Below are positions 15,222 through 21,679 of a stretch of DNA of 21,679 nt, piece by piece. The stretch is from positions 1-21,679 of the forward strand of contig CAZMUZ010000062.1 in NCBI GenBank assembly GCA_964569315.1. Reading direction: 5' to 3'. Origin of the DNA: CADEFF01 sp964569315. Its GTDB lineage: Bacteria > Pseudomonadota > Alphaproteobacteria > Dongiales > Dongiaceae. Below the pieces are notes generated by a model. The model did no database searches. It had not been told where the DNA came from and worked only from the letters and a program-made list of their open reading frames with translations. A program made the translations under genes and the position numbers. Position 1 is the stretch's first letter. Every line of letters starts with the position of its first letter.

Positions 15222-15830
15222 ATGACGTTCAAATTCGCGGGATTGCTTGCGGTCGCCGGCGCGGCCTTGCTCGGCCTCGTGGCTTGGCTCGCCCTCGACG
15301 AGCCGCAGCTTGCGGCGTCCGGCGGCGCCCGGCCGCCCCTCGCCGGCTCGGTCGCGAACTTTACCCCGTTCGACCCGCCGCGGCCAATAGAGCAGGCGGG
15401 CTTCGTCGACGGCGAGGAACGCGCGCTGACGCTCGGCGATTTCGAGGGCCGCGTGCTGCTGGTGAATTTCTGGGCGAGCTGGTGCGCCCCTTGCAAGGCG
15501 GAGATGCCCTCGCTCGACCGGCTCGAAGCCGAGATGGGCGGCGAGGATTTCCAGGTGGTCGCCGTCTCGGTCGACGAGGGCGGGCTCCCGGCGGTCGACC
15601 GGTTCTACAGCATGCTCGGGCTCGAAAACCTCGAGACCTATCTCGACCCGACCGGCAAATTTGCCAACGCGCTGAAGCTGACCGCGCTTCCGACCACGGT
15701 GCTGGTCGATCGCGACGGGCGCGCGCTCGGCGCGCTGGTCGGGCCGGCGGAGTGGGATTCGCCCGAAGCGAAGGCGCTGATCCGCTATTACATGGAGCGG
15801 GACGGGGCGGGCGTCGTCAGCCCCACCTGA
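15222..15830 (+). CDS. TlpA-like thioredoxin-fold disulfide reductase
   Basis: A 202-residue membrane-anchored thioredoxin. An N-terminal hydrophobic helix (about 5-25) serves as anchor or signal, followed by a linker and a TlpA/ResA-type thioredoxin domain. The active site is WCAPC with C88 and C91, and the cis-proline loop is KLTALPTTVLVDRDG. Such proteins keep periplasmic cysteines reduced, often for cytochrome c or cytochrome oxidase assembly; the partner is not visible here. AGG lies just before the ATG. It is divergent from argH with only 21 bases between the starts, so at least one promoter must lie inside the other gene. Convergent with the dehydrogenase gene ending at 15862. Confidence 0.88.
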   Translation: MTFKFAGLLAVAGAALLGLVAWLALDEPQLAASGGARPPLAGSVANFTPFDPPRPIEQAGFVDGEERALTLGDFEGRVLLVNFWASWCAPCKAEMPSLDRLEAEMGGEDFQVVAVSVDEGGLPAVDRFYSMLGLENLETYLDPTGKFANALKLTALPTTVLVDRDGRALGALVGPAEWDSPEAKALIRYYMERDGAGVVSPT

Positions 15831-15861
15831 CGGCGCCTCAGCCGCTTGGGGGTTGGCGCGC

Positions 15862-16734
15862 TCAGCGCGTGGGGGTCGGCTTCTCGGTGCTGTAGTCGTA
15901 GAAGCCGCGGCCGGATTTCTTGCCGACCCAGCCGGCCTCGACATATTTCACCAGCAGCGGGCAGGGCCGGTATTTGCTGTCGGCGAGCCCGTCATAGAGC
16001 ACCTGCATGACCGCGAGGCAGGTATCGAGCCCGATGAAATCGGCGAGTTCGAGTGGCCCCATCGGGTGATTGGCGCCGAGCTTCATGGCGGTGTCGATCG
16101 ATTCGACCGAGCCGACGCCCTCATAGAGCGTATAGACCGCCTCGTTGATCATCGGCAGCAGGATGCGATTGACGATGAAGGCCGGGAAATCCTCGGCGGA
16201 AGCCGCAGTCTTGCCGAGCTTTTCGGCGAGCTCCTTGATCGTGTGGTAGGTCGCCTCGTCGGTCGCGAGGCCGCGGATCAGCTCGACGAGCTTCATCAGC
16301 GGCACGGGGTTCATGAAATGCATGCCCATGAACTTCGCCGGCCGGTCGGTCACCGCCGCTAGCCGCGTGATCGAGATCGAGGAGGTGTTGGTGGCGATCA
16401 GCGCGTCCGGCTTCAGGACGGGGCAAAGCTCCTTGAGGATCGCGCGCTTGACCTCCTCGTTCTCGGTCGCCGCCTCGATCACCAGATCGCAATCCTCGAA
16501 GGCGCCGAACCCGACCGCCGTCGTGATGCGGCCGAGCGCCGCCTTCCTGTCCGCCTCGGTGATGAGCTTGCGCTTCACCTGCCGCGTCATGTTCAGGTCG
16601 ATGACGTCGCGCGCCTTGTCGAGCTGCGGCTGGCTCACATCGGCCAGCACCACGTCATAGCCGTTGATCGCGCAAACATGGGCGATGCCGTTGCCCATCT
16701 GGCCCGCGCCGATGATGCCGATGCGCTTGATCAT
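15862..16734 (-). CDS. 3-hydroxybutyryl-CoA dehydrogenase
   Basis: Interconverts acetoacetyl-CoA and 3-hydroxybutyryl-CoA with NAD(P)H. The 290-residue single-domain-pair enzyme has the Rossmann motif GIIGAGQMGNGIAHV (GAGQMG at 9-14). Its active-site residues are S118 in NTSSIS, H139 in GMHFMNPVP, E151 in LVELI and N189 in IVNRIL. The C-terminal dimer domain ends with GWVGKKSGRGFYDY. The length is that of Hbd/PaaH-type enzymes, without the fused hydratase seen in FadB/FadJ. It lies 51 bases downstream of etfA on the same strand. With ccr and mcd nearby, a role in crotonyl-CoA formation or polyhydroxybutyrate and fatty-acid metabolism is likely. Confidence 0.93.
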   Translation of the reverse strand: MIKRIGIIGAGQMGNGIAHVCAINGYDVVLADVSQPQLDKARDVIDLNMTRQVKRKLITEADRKAALGRITTAVGFGAFEDCDLVIEAATENEEVKRAILKELCPVLKPDALIATNTSSISITRLAAVTDRPAKFMGMHFMNPVPLMKLVELIRGLATDEATYHTIKELAEKLGKTAASAEDFPAFIVNRILLPMINEAVYTLYEGVGSVESIDTAMKLGANHPMGPLELADFIGLDTCLAVMQVLYDGLADSKYRPCPLLVKYVEAGWVGKKSGRGFYDYSTEKPTPTR

Positions 16735-16785
16735 GAATGCCCTCCCTGGCGGAACCTTGCTGAAGCGGCCAGTTCCGCCGGTGCG

Positions 16786-17721
16786 CTATTTGCCGAGCTC
16801 GGCGGCGAGCTCCGGCATGGCCTGGAACAGGTCGGCCACCAGCCCGTAATCCGCGACCTGGAAGATCGGCGCGTCCTCGTCCTTGTTGATGGCGACGATG
16901 ACCTTGCTGTCCTTCATGCCGGCCAGATGCTGGATCGCGCCGGAGATGCCGACGGCGATATAGAGGTCGGGCGCCACGATCTTGCCGGTCTGCCCGACCT
17001 GATACTCGTTCGGCACATAGCCCGCATCGACCGCGGCGCGCGACGCGCCGACCGCGGCGTTGAGCTTGTCCGCGACCGCCTCGAGCAGCTTGAAATTGTC
17101 GCCCGACTGCATGCCGCGGCCGCCGGAGATCACGATCCGCGCCGAGGTGAGCTCCGGCCGCTCCGACTTGGAAAGCTCCGAGCCGACATAGCTCGAAAGG
17201 CCGGTGTCGCCGGCCGAGGGCGCCGTCTCGACCGCGCCGGCCCCGCCCGTGCGGGCGGCGGCGTCGAAGCCGGTGGCGCGCACCGTCACCACCTTGATCT
17301 TGTCGGGCGACTGCACGGTCGCGAGCGCGTTGCCGGCATAGATCGGGCGGACGAAGGTGTCGGGCGATTCGACGGAGACGATCTCGGAAACCTGCGCCAC
17401 GTCGAGGAGGGCCGCGGTGCGCGGCATCACGCTCTTGCCGTAGCTGGTGGCGGTGGCGAGGAGGTGGCTGTAGTTGGGCGCCAGCGAGACGAGGAGCTGC
17501 GCCAGGTTCTCGGCGAGGCCGTTCGCATAGGCCGCGTCATCGACCAGGATCGCCTTGGCGACGCCGGCGATTTGGGCCGCGGAATCGGCGGCCGCCTTGC
17601 AGCCCTGGCCCGCGACCAGGAGATGGATGTCGCCGCCGATCTTCTGCGCGGCGGTGACGGCGTGGAGGGTGCCCTCGCGGACCGTCTGATTGTCGTGCTC
17701 GGCCAGGACCAGGATCGCCAT
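16786..17721 (-). CDS. etfA: Electron transfer flavoprotein alpha subunit
   Basis: FAD-binding subunit of the soluble ETF heterodimer, which accepts electrons from acyl-CoA dehydrogenases and passes them to ETF:quinone oxidoreductase. The 311-residue protein begins MAILVLAEHDN. It has the classic C-terminal FAD signature LYIAVGISGAIQHLAGM followed by VIVAINKDEDAPIF. The start is the ATG at 17721, 2 bases after the etfB stop, which gives normal length; the longer frame upstream is the out-of-frame etfB coding region. Mcd encoded at 19616-21292 is a likely electron donor. Confidence 0.95.
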   Translation of the reverse strand: MAILVLAEHDNQTVREGTLHAVTAAQKIGGDIHLLVAGQGCKAAADSAAQIAGVAKAILVDDAAYANGLAENLAQLLVSLAPNYSHLLATATSYGKSVMPRTAALLDVAQVSEIVSVESPDTFVRPIYAGNALATVQSPDKIKVVTVRATGFDAAARTGGAGAVETAPSAGDTGLSSYVGSELSKSERPELTSARIVISGGRGMQSGDNFKLLEAVADKLNAAVGASRAAVDAGYVPNEYQVGQTGKIVAPDLYIAVGISGAIQHLAGMKDSKVIVAINKDEDAPIFQVADYGLVADLFQAMPELAAELGK

Positions 17722-17723
17722 GA

Positions 17724-18473
17724 TCAGATCACCTTCGCCTCGTTGCGGAGCTTCTCGACCAGCTCGGCGACGGTCTTCACCTTGGTGCCGGACTTGCGCT
17801 TCGGCGGCTCGACCACCTTCAGCACCGCGAGCCGCGGCGTCGGATCGACGCCGAGCGCGTCCGGCGTCAGCGCCTCGATCGGCTTCTTCTTCGCCTTCAT
17901 GATGTTGGGGAGCGACGCGTAGCGCGGCTCGTTGAGGCGGAGGTCGGTCGTCACCACGGCCGGCAGCTTCAGCAGCACGGTCTCGAGGCCGCCATCGACC
18001 TCGCGCTTCGCGCGGAGCTGCTCGCCCTCGACGGTGAGCTTCGAGGCGAAGGTGCCCTGCGCCCAGCCGAGCAGGCCTGCGACCATCTGGCCGGTCTGGT
18101 TCGAATCGTCGTCGATCGCCTGCTTGCCGGTGATGACGAGCTTCGGCTGCTCCTTCTCGATCACCGCTTTCAGGAGCTTGGCGACGCCGAGCGGCTGCAG
18201 CGCGAGATCGGTCTGCACATGGATGCCGCGGTCGGCGCCCATGGCGAGCGCGGTGCGTAGCGTCTCGGCGCAGGACGCGCCGCCGCAGGAAACCGCGACG
18301 ATCTCGGTCGCCACCCCGGCTTCCTTCATCCGCACCGCCTCTTCGACGGCGATTTCGCAGAAGGGATTCATGGCCATCTTCACGTTGGCCGTCTCGACGC
18401 CGCTGCCATCCGTCTTCACACGCACCTTGACGTTGGCGTCGATCACGCGCTTGACCGCGACCAGTACCTTCAT
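17724..18473 (-). CDS. etfB: Electron transfer flavoprotein beta subunit
   Basis: AMP-binding partner of EtfA. The 249-residue protein starts MKVLVAVKRVIDANVKVRVK and has the conserved MNPFCEIAVEEAVRMKE segment, LGMADRGIH-like motif (MGADRGIHVQT) and the VITGKQAIDDDSNQTGQM loop. All are standard for the group I bacterial and mitochondrial ETF beta family. The C-terminus is rich in lysine (KAKKKPIE, then PKRKSGTKVKTV), as in that family. First gene of an etfB-etfA-hbd operon and preceded by a strong promoter candidate at 18555-18583. Confidence 0.95.
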   Translation of the reverse strand: MKVLVAVKRVIDANVKVRVKTDGSGVETANVKMAMNPFCEIAVEEAVRMKEAGVATEIVAVSCGGASCAETLRTALAMGADRGIHVQTDLALQPLGVAKLLKAVIEKEQPKLVITGKQAIDDDSNQTGQMVAGLLGWAQGTFASKLTVEGEQLRAKREVDGGLETVLLKLPAVVTTDLRLNEPRYASLPNIMKAKKKPIEALTPDALGVDPTPRLAVLKVVEPPKRKSGTKVKTVAELVEKLRNEAKVI

Positions 18474-18554
18474 CTCTGGAACAGGCTCCGGATTGCCGAA
18501 AAATGCTGGCCGCAGCGCCCCTTAGCTGCAAACCCACCCGCTATATCGCAGCGC

Positions 18555-18583
18555 ACAATAAGGACATGACCAAAGCGTGTCAA
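18555..18583 (-). promoter_or_regulatory. Candidate strong sigma-70 promoter for etfB-etfA-hbd
   Basis: On the minus strand, a consensus TTGACA (18583-18578) is followed after exactly 17 bases by TATTGT (18560-18555). Transcription would begin near 18548, leaving a leader of about 75 bases before the etfB ATG. It lies in the 216-base gap between the adenosyltransferase gene and etfB; I see nothing else in that gap. Confidence 0.6.
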
Positions 18584-18689
18584 CGCTGCGGGACGCAATA
18601 ATCTGTCGCTTTGGCCGCGCTGCAGCAGACCGCATCGGCGTCGATTCTCCGCATCCTTTCCGGCTGTTGCGCGGACAGCGAACCGACCG

Positions 18690-19253
18690 TCAGCGCGTGG
18701 CGCCGGGCTGCCAGAGCGGGTCGCCCCGGCCCTTCCTGTTGAGATAGCGCGCCAGCACGAAGAGATGGTCGGAGAGGCGGTTGACGTAGCGGATCGCCTC
18801 CGGATTGACCGGCCCCCGCTCGGCGAGCGCCGTCATCTCGCGCTCGGCGCGGCGCACGATGGTGCGGGCCAGATGGAGATGCGCGGAAGCCGCGCCGCCG
18901 CCCGGCAGGATGAAGCTCATCAGCGGCTTCATCTCCGCATTCATCGCGTCGATCTCCTGCTCGAGCCGCCGGGTCTGGGAGGCGGCGACGCGGAGCGCGC
19001 CGCCGCCATCCTTCCTGTCCTCCGGCCGGCAGAGATCGGCGCCGAGATCGAAGAGGTCGTTCTGGATCCGCGTCAGCATGGCGGCGGCCTTGCCCTTGGC
19101 ATGGAGCTTCGCCACGCCGATAGCGGCATTGGCCTCGTCCACCGTGCCGTAGGCGGCGACGCGCGGATCGTGCTTCGCGACGCGCGCCCCGTCGCCGAGC
19201 GAGGTCTTCCCCTTGTCGCCGCCTCTCGTATAGATGCGCGTGAGCTTGACCAT
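18690..19253 (-). CDS. PduO-type ATP:cob(I)alamin adenosyltransferase
   Basis: Transfers the adenosyl group of ATP to cob(I)alamin to make adenosylcobalamin. The 187-residue protein begins MVKLTRIYTRGGDKGKTSLGDG, the ATP-binding N-terminus of this family. It has AYGTVDEANAAIG, LFDLGADLC and the signature helix ARTIVRRAERE, then RYVNRLSDHLFVLARYLN. It is the PduO (MMAB) type, unrelated to CobA/BtuR. The ATG at 19253 has GGAG five bases upstream. The product is the cofactor of NrdJ in this window and of the methylmalonyl- and ethylmalonyl-CoA mutases expected with the ethylmalonyl-CoA pathway. It lies 47 bases after the twin-membrane protein gene. Confidence 0.95.
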   Translation of the reverse strand: MVKLTRIYTRGGDKGKTSLGDGARVAKHDPRVAAYGTVDEANAAIGVAKLHAKGKAAAMLTRIQNDLFDLGADLCRPEDRKDGGGALRVAASQTRRLEQEIDAMNAEMKPLMSFILPGGGAASAHLHLARTIVRRAEREMTALAERGPVNPEAIRYVNRLSDHLFVLARYLNRKGRGDPLWQPGATR

Positions 19254-19300
19254 GAGTCTCCGTCTATCTTCCGCTGCTGCCGCTTGCTGCGCCTGCCGGC

Positions 19301-19498
19301 TCAGTTTCGCATCGCGAAGATGAGCAGCACGAACAGCACGACCGCGACGAACTGCATGAGGACGCGGAGCCGCATCAGCTTGTTGGCGTTGCGCTTGTTG
19401 AACTCGCCGCCGCGCGCCATCGAGAACAGGCCGAAGAAGAGGACGCCCAGCGTCCCGATCATGGCGATGACCAGCAGCACGAAGAGGAAGTTGCTCAT
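19301..19498 (-). CDS. HIG1-domain twin-transmembrane small protein
   Basis: A 65-residue membrane protein with two helices (about 4-26 and 46-63) joined by a basic loop (GGEFNKRNANKLMRLRVLMQ). The loop fits the HIG1 signature xX3RXRX3Q (R, L, R, then Q four residues on), with Asn in place of the first Gln/Ile. Mitochondrial HIG1 proteins (Rcf1/HIGD1A) associate with cytochrome oxidase and supercomplexes; the bacterial ones are little studied. Gene order twin-membrane protein, adenosyltransferase, etfB, etfA, hbd, all on one strand, suggests shared expression. Real gene and membrane location are confident; function is inference. Confidence 0.8.
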   Translation of the reverse strand: MSNFLFVLLVIAMIGTLGVLFFGLFSMARGGEFNKRNANKLMRLRVLMQFVAVVLFVLLIFAMRN

Positions 19499-19615
19499 CC
19501 GTTAGATATAGCGCGGGAGGCGGTCGGCGGCGAGGGGATGTGCCGAGGCGCGCCCGCATCCCCAGCCCCGTCGGACGGTCGCCCTCCGGCGGCGAAGGAA
19601 GGGAAGGCGCGCGTC

Positions 19616-21292
19616 CTAGTTCCTTCCGCTCAGCAGCCCGCGCGCGATCACCTGCGCCTGGATCTCGGCGGCGCCTTCGAAGATGTTGAGGATGCGGGCG
19701 TCGCAGAGCACCCGGCTGATCGCATATTCCTGCGCATAGCCGTTGCCGCCATGCACCTGGAGGGCGTTGTCGGCATTGGCCCAGGCGATGCGGGCGGCGA
19801 GCAGCTTCGCCATGCCGGCCTCGATGTCGCAGCGCCGGTCGCCGTCCTTCTGGCGCGCGGCGAACCAGGTGAGCTGGCGCGCCATCATGGTCTCGACCGC
19901 CATCCAGGCGAGCTTCACCGCCACGCGCGGGAACCCGGCGATCGGCCGGCCGAACTGCACGCGGCCTTTGGCATAGTCGAGCCCGAGCTCGAGCGCCGAT
20001 TGCGCGACGCCGACGGCGCGGGCCGCGGTCTGGATGCGCGCCGATTCGAAGGTCGCCATGAGCTGCTTGAAGCCCTGGCCCTCGACGCCGCCGAGGAGGT
20101 TGTCCGCCTTGACCGCGAAGCCGTCGAAACCGAGCTCATACTCCTTCATGCCGCGATAGCCCAGCACCGGGATCTCGCCGCCGGTCATGCCCTCGGCCGG
20201 GAAGGGATCGGCCTCGGTGCCGCGCGGCTTCTCGGCGAGGAACATGGAGAGCCCGCGCCAGTCGCTGCTGTTCGGATCGGTGCGGACGAGCAAGGTCATC
20301 AGATCCGAACGCGCCGCATGGGTGATCCAGGTCTTGTTGCCGGTCACGCGATAGAGCTCGCCGTCGCGCACCGCCCGGGTGCGGAGCGATCCCAGGTCGG
20401 AGCCGGTGCCGGGCTCGGTGAAGACCGCGGTCGGCAGGATCTCGCCCGAGGCGAGCTTCGGCAGCCAGTGGGATTTCTGCTGCGGCGTGCCGCCGAGCCG
20501 GATCAGCTCGGCCGCGATCTCGGAGCGGGTGCCGAGCGAGCCGAGGCCGATATAGCCGCGCGCCAGCTCCTCCGTCACGATGCACATGGCGAGCTTGCCG
20601 AGCCCCAAGCCGCCGAAGGCTTCCGGCACGGTGAGGCCGAAGATGCCGAGCCCCGCCAGCTCCTCGATGACGGACATGGGAATCAGTTCGTCCTTGAGGT
20701 GCCAGCGATGCGCGTCCTCGCGATGGTCCTCGGCGAAGCGGCGGAACTGGGTGCGCGTCATTTCGAGCGTCTCGTCGTCGAGCGCGCCTTCGCCGAAATC
20801 ATGATCGGCGATGAGCTCGGCGAGGCGTTCGCGGGGCGCCGCACCGCTCGCCGCCACCAGCGCCTCCACCGAGGGCTCGCCGGCGAGCCCGCGCGCCGCA
20901 TCGGCGATGCCGAGATCGGCCGGGCGCACCATCTCGCCCTGCGACATCGGCAACCCGCCCGCGAGCTGCGCCAGATACTCGCCGAAGCCGATCTGCAGCA
21001 TCAGCCGCTCGCGCTCGCCGAAGCGCCCCGAGCCCTCGAGCTTTTCGGCCCAGGCGAGGAGCTGGCGCAGCGCCGCCGCATAGGTCGAGTACCAGGCGAA
21101 GCCGTGGGCCGCGAACTGCTCGCGATCGAGCGCCGCGGCATCGACCCGGCCACCCGGTGCCACCTTCGCCGCCACCGCGCGTTGCGCCTCCTCGACCAGC
21201 CGATCGGCCGCAGCCAGCGCCGCGCGCGCCTCGCGCAGGAGCTCGGGCAGGAGAAGCGCGCCGCCGGTTTCGCCCTTGGTCGCATTCAGCAT
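19616..21292 (-). CDS. mcd: Acyl-CoA dehydrogenase with N-terminal extension, probable methylsuccinyl-CoA dehydrogenase
   Basis: Probably oxidises (2S)-methylsuccinyl-CoA to mesaconyl-CoA in the ethylmalonyl-CoA pathway and hands electrons to ETF. The 558-residue FAD enzyme has an N-terminal extension of about 150 residues that ordinary acyl-CoA dehydrogenases lack; such an extension is a feature of Mcd. The ACAD core follows, with TEPGTGSDLGSLRTRA, KTWITHA, GYRGMKEYELGFDGF and the catalytic glutamate E539 in NIFEGAAEIQ. It lies directly behind the end of crotonyl-CoA carboxylase/reductase on the same strand. I prefer the ATG at 21292: the alternative at 21361 would add 23 residues encoded by a hairpin-forming repeat. 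If it is not Mcd, it is another long acyl-CoA dehydrogenase. Confidence 0.85.
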   Translation of the reverse strand: MLNATKGETGGALLLPELLREARAALAAADRLVEEAQRAVAAKVAPGGRVDAAALDREQFAAHGFAWYSTYAAALRQLLAWAEKLEGSGRFGERERLMLQIGFGEYLAQLAGGLPMSQGEMVRPADLGIADAARGLAGEPSVEALVAASGAAPRERLAELIADHDFGEGALDDETLEMTRTQFRRFAEDHREDAHRWHLKDELIPMSVIEELAGLGIFGLTVPEAFGGLGLGKLAMCIVTEELARGYIGLGSLGTRSEIAAELIRLGGTPQQKSHWLPKLASGEILPTAVFTEPGTGSDLGSLRTRAVRDGELYRVTGNKTWITHAARSDLMTLLVRTDPNSSDWRGLSMFLAEKPRGTEADPFPAEGMTGGEIPVLGYRGMKEYELGFDGFAVKADNLLGGVEGQGFKQLMATFESARIQTAARAVGVAQSALELGLDYAKGRVQFGRPIAGFPRVAVKLAWMAVETMMARQLTWFAARQKDGDRRCDIEAGMAKLLAARIAWANADNALQVHGGNGYAQEYAISRVLCDARILNIFEGAAEIQAQVIARGLLSGRN

Positions 21293-21325
21293 GGACAGTT
21301 CCGATCTCTGGATATCTCGCCCGAC

Positions 21326-21464
21326 TGCGTCGAAGAACGACGCATCGAGCGCCGCCGTCATGCTCGGGCTTGACCAGAGCGTCTATCGACGGAACACGCT
21401 CGGTTACTCGCCTTCGGAACCGAGTAGTCGGCAGGATGGACCCTCGGGTCAAGTGCCCGAGGGT
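21326..21464. repeat. Extragenic palindromic repeat element with three hairpins
   Basis: Three perfect inverted repeats lie in a row. TGCGTCG/CGACGCA at 21326-21332 and 21338-21344 has a loop of 5. CTCGGTT/AACCGAG is at 21399-21405 and 21418-21424. ACCCTCGGG/CCCGAGGGT is at 21440-21448 and 21456-21464, with a loop of 7. The text around them (CATGCTCGGGCTTGACC, ATCGACGGAACACGCTCGG) resembles interspersed intergenic repeats I know from related genomes. Copy number in this genome cannot be seen from one window. Confidence 0.6.
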
Positions 21465-21495
21465 GACACAAGATTGACGGATACTTACCTGCGAA

Positions 21496-21576
21496 CCCTC
21501 ACCCTGCCCTCTCCCTGGAAGGGAGAGGGAAAAACCTCCCTCGCCCCGTGAAGCGGGGAGAGGGCGGGGTGAGGGG
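21496..21576. repeat. Nested inverted repeat (cruciform-type) between ccr and mcd
   Basis: The two ends (21496-21515 and about 21555-21575) are reverse complements with about one mismatch (CCCTCACCCTGCCCTCTCCC against its partner). Inside sit CCCTCTCCC/GGGAGAGGG (21507-21515 and 21521-21529, loop 5) and CCCCG/CGGGG (21544-21548 and 21554-21558, loop 5). This is a common type of proteobacterial intergenic palindromic repeat. It directly follows the ccr stop and might stop or slow transcription or stabilise the mRNA end. Confidence 0.65.
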
Positions 21577-21578
21577 CC

Positions 21579-21679
21579 TCACCCCTCGACCGCCTCCTCG
21601 AGGGTGCGCATGCCGGGGCGCTTCGCCTGCACCAGCACGGCCATGTTGCCGGGCTTGTGCTGGTTCTTCCACATCTTGG
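21579..21679 (-). CDS. ccr: Crotonyl-CoA carboxylase/reductase, C-terminal end only
   Basis: Only the last 32 or so codons are inside the window; the frame is open to the right edge. The visible product ends KMWKNQHKPGNMAVLVQAKR, then PGMRTLEEAVEG and stop. The NQHKPGNMAVLV segment is, from memory, the conserved C-terminus of crotonyl-CoA carboxylase/reductase, the key enzyme of the ethylmalonyl-CoA pathway. It reductively carboxylates crotonyl-CoA to ethylmalonyl-CoA with NADPH. The downstream gene mcd belongs to the same pathway, which supports the call. Other medium-chain reductase relatives with similar ends cannot be excluded from so short a piece. Confidence 0.75.
   Translation of the reverse strand, partial: KMWKNQHKPGNMAVLVQAKRPGMRTLEEAVEG

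Noticed and set aside
15857..15869. CGCGC-TCA-GCGCG hairpin at the hbd stop as a terminator between convergent genes
   Set aside because: Short, inside coding sequence of a GC-rich gene, and without a T-run.

Overview
The window is a contiguous piece of chromosome from a high-GC alphaproteobacterium, most likely a Rhodospirillales-type organism. Evidence for this: a TIGR02302/DUF4175 low-complexity membrane protein, a CpdR-like single-domain receiver behind a perfect CtrA-type TTAA-N7-TTAA site, a coenzyme-B12-dependent (class II) ribonucleotide reductase, and a neighbouring pair of genes from the ethylmalonyl-CoA pathway. Coding density is very high and most genes lie on the minus strand. 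I see no phage, transposase, CRISPR, rRNA or tRNA gene.

Layout, left to right. (1) 1-1512, plus strand: the end of an EamA-type transporter, then a ChaC-type gamma-glutamylcyclotransferase overlapping it by 4 bases. (2) 1509-5149, minus strand: class II ribonucleotide reductase nrdJ, a small zinc-ribbon membrane protein, and a class IV PLP aminotransferase that resembles (R)-selective amine transaminases. (3) 5150-5400: an AT-rich intergenic island with an nrdJ promoter candidate and a cluster of DnaA-box-like words. (4) 5401-8385, minus strand: ftsE-ftsX-ydcF-plsC, a tight envelope/division operon. (5) 8525-9774, plus strand: an MJ0042/DUF3426 zinc-ribbon membrane protein and the CpdR-like receiver. 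(6) 9812-15200, minus strand: argH-lptM-lysA-TIGR02302, in which argH/lptM and lptM/lysA each share an ATGA overlap. (7) 15222-15830, plus strand: a TlpA-like thioredoxin. (8) 15862-21679, minus strand: ccr (3' end only), mcd, a HIG1-type twin-membrane protein, a PduO-type cobalamin adenosyltransferase, etfB, etfA and a 3-hydroxybutyryl-CoA dehydrogenase.

How the genes fit together. The right third reads as acyl-CoA/C2 assimilation. Ccr and methylsuccinyl-CoA dehydrogenase are signature enzymes of the ethylmalonyl-CoA pathway. EtfAB takes electrons from acyl-CoA dehydrogenases such as Mcd, and 3-hydroxybutyryl-CoA dehydrogenase belongs to the crotonyl-CoA-forming part. The adenosyltransferase makes coenzyme B12 for the pathway's mutases and also for NrdJ at the other end of the window. 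The middle holds lysine and arginine biosynthesis fused to outer-membrane biogenesis (LptM), and the FtsEX division module.

No wholly new multi-gene system stands out. The observations most worth a second look are the AT-rich island with DnaA-like motifs, the CtrA site before the CpdR-like gene, the amine-transaminase-like enzyme, the small zinc-ribbon protein next to nrdJ, and the nested palindromic repeats between ccr and mcd. Every functional call rests on reading motifs by eye; no database search was run.
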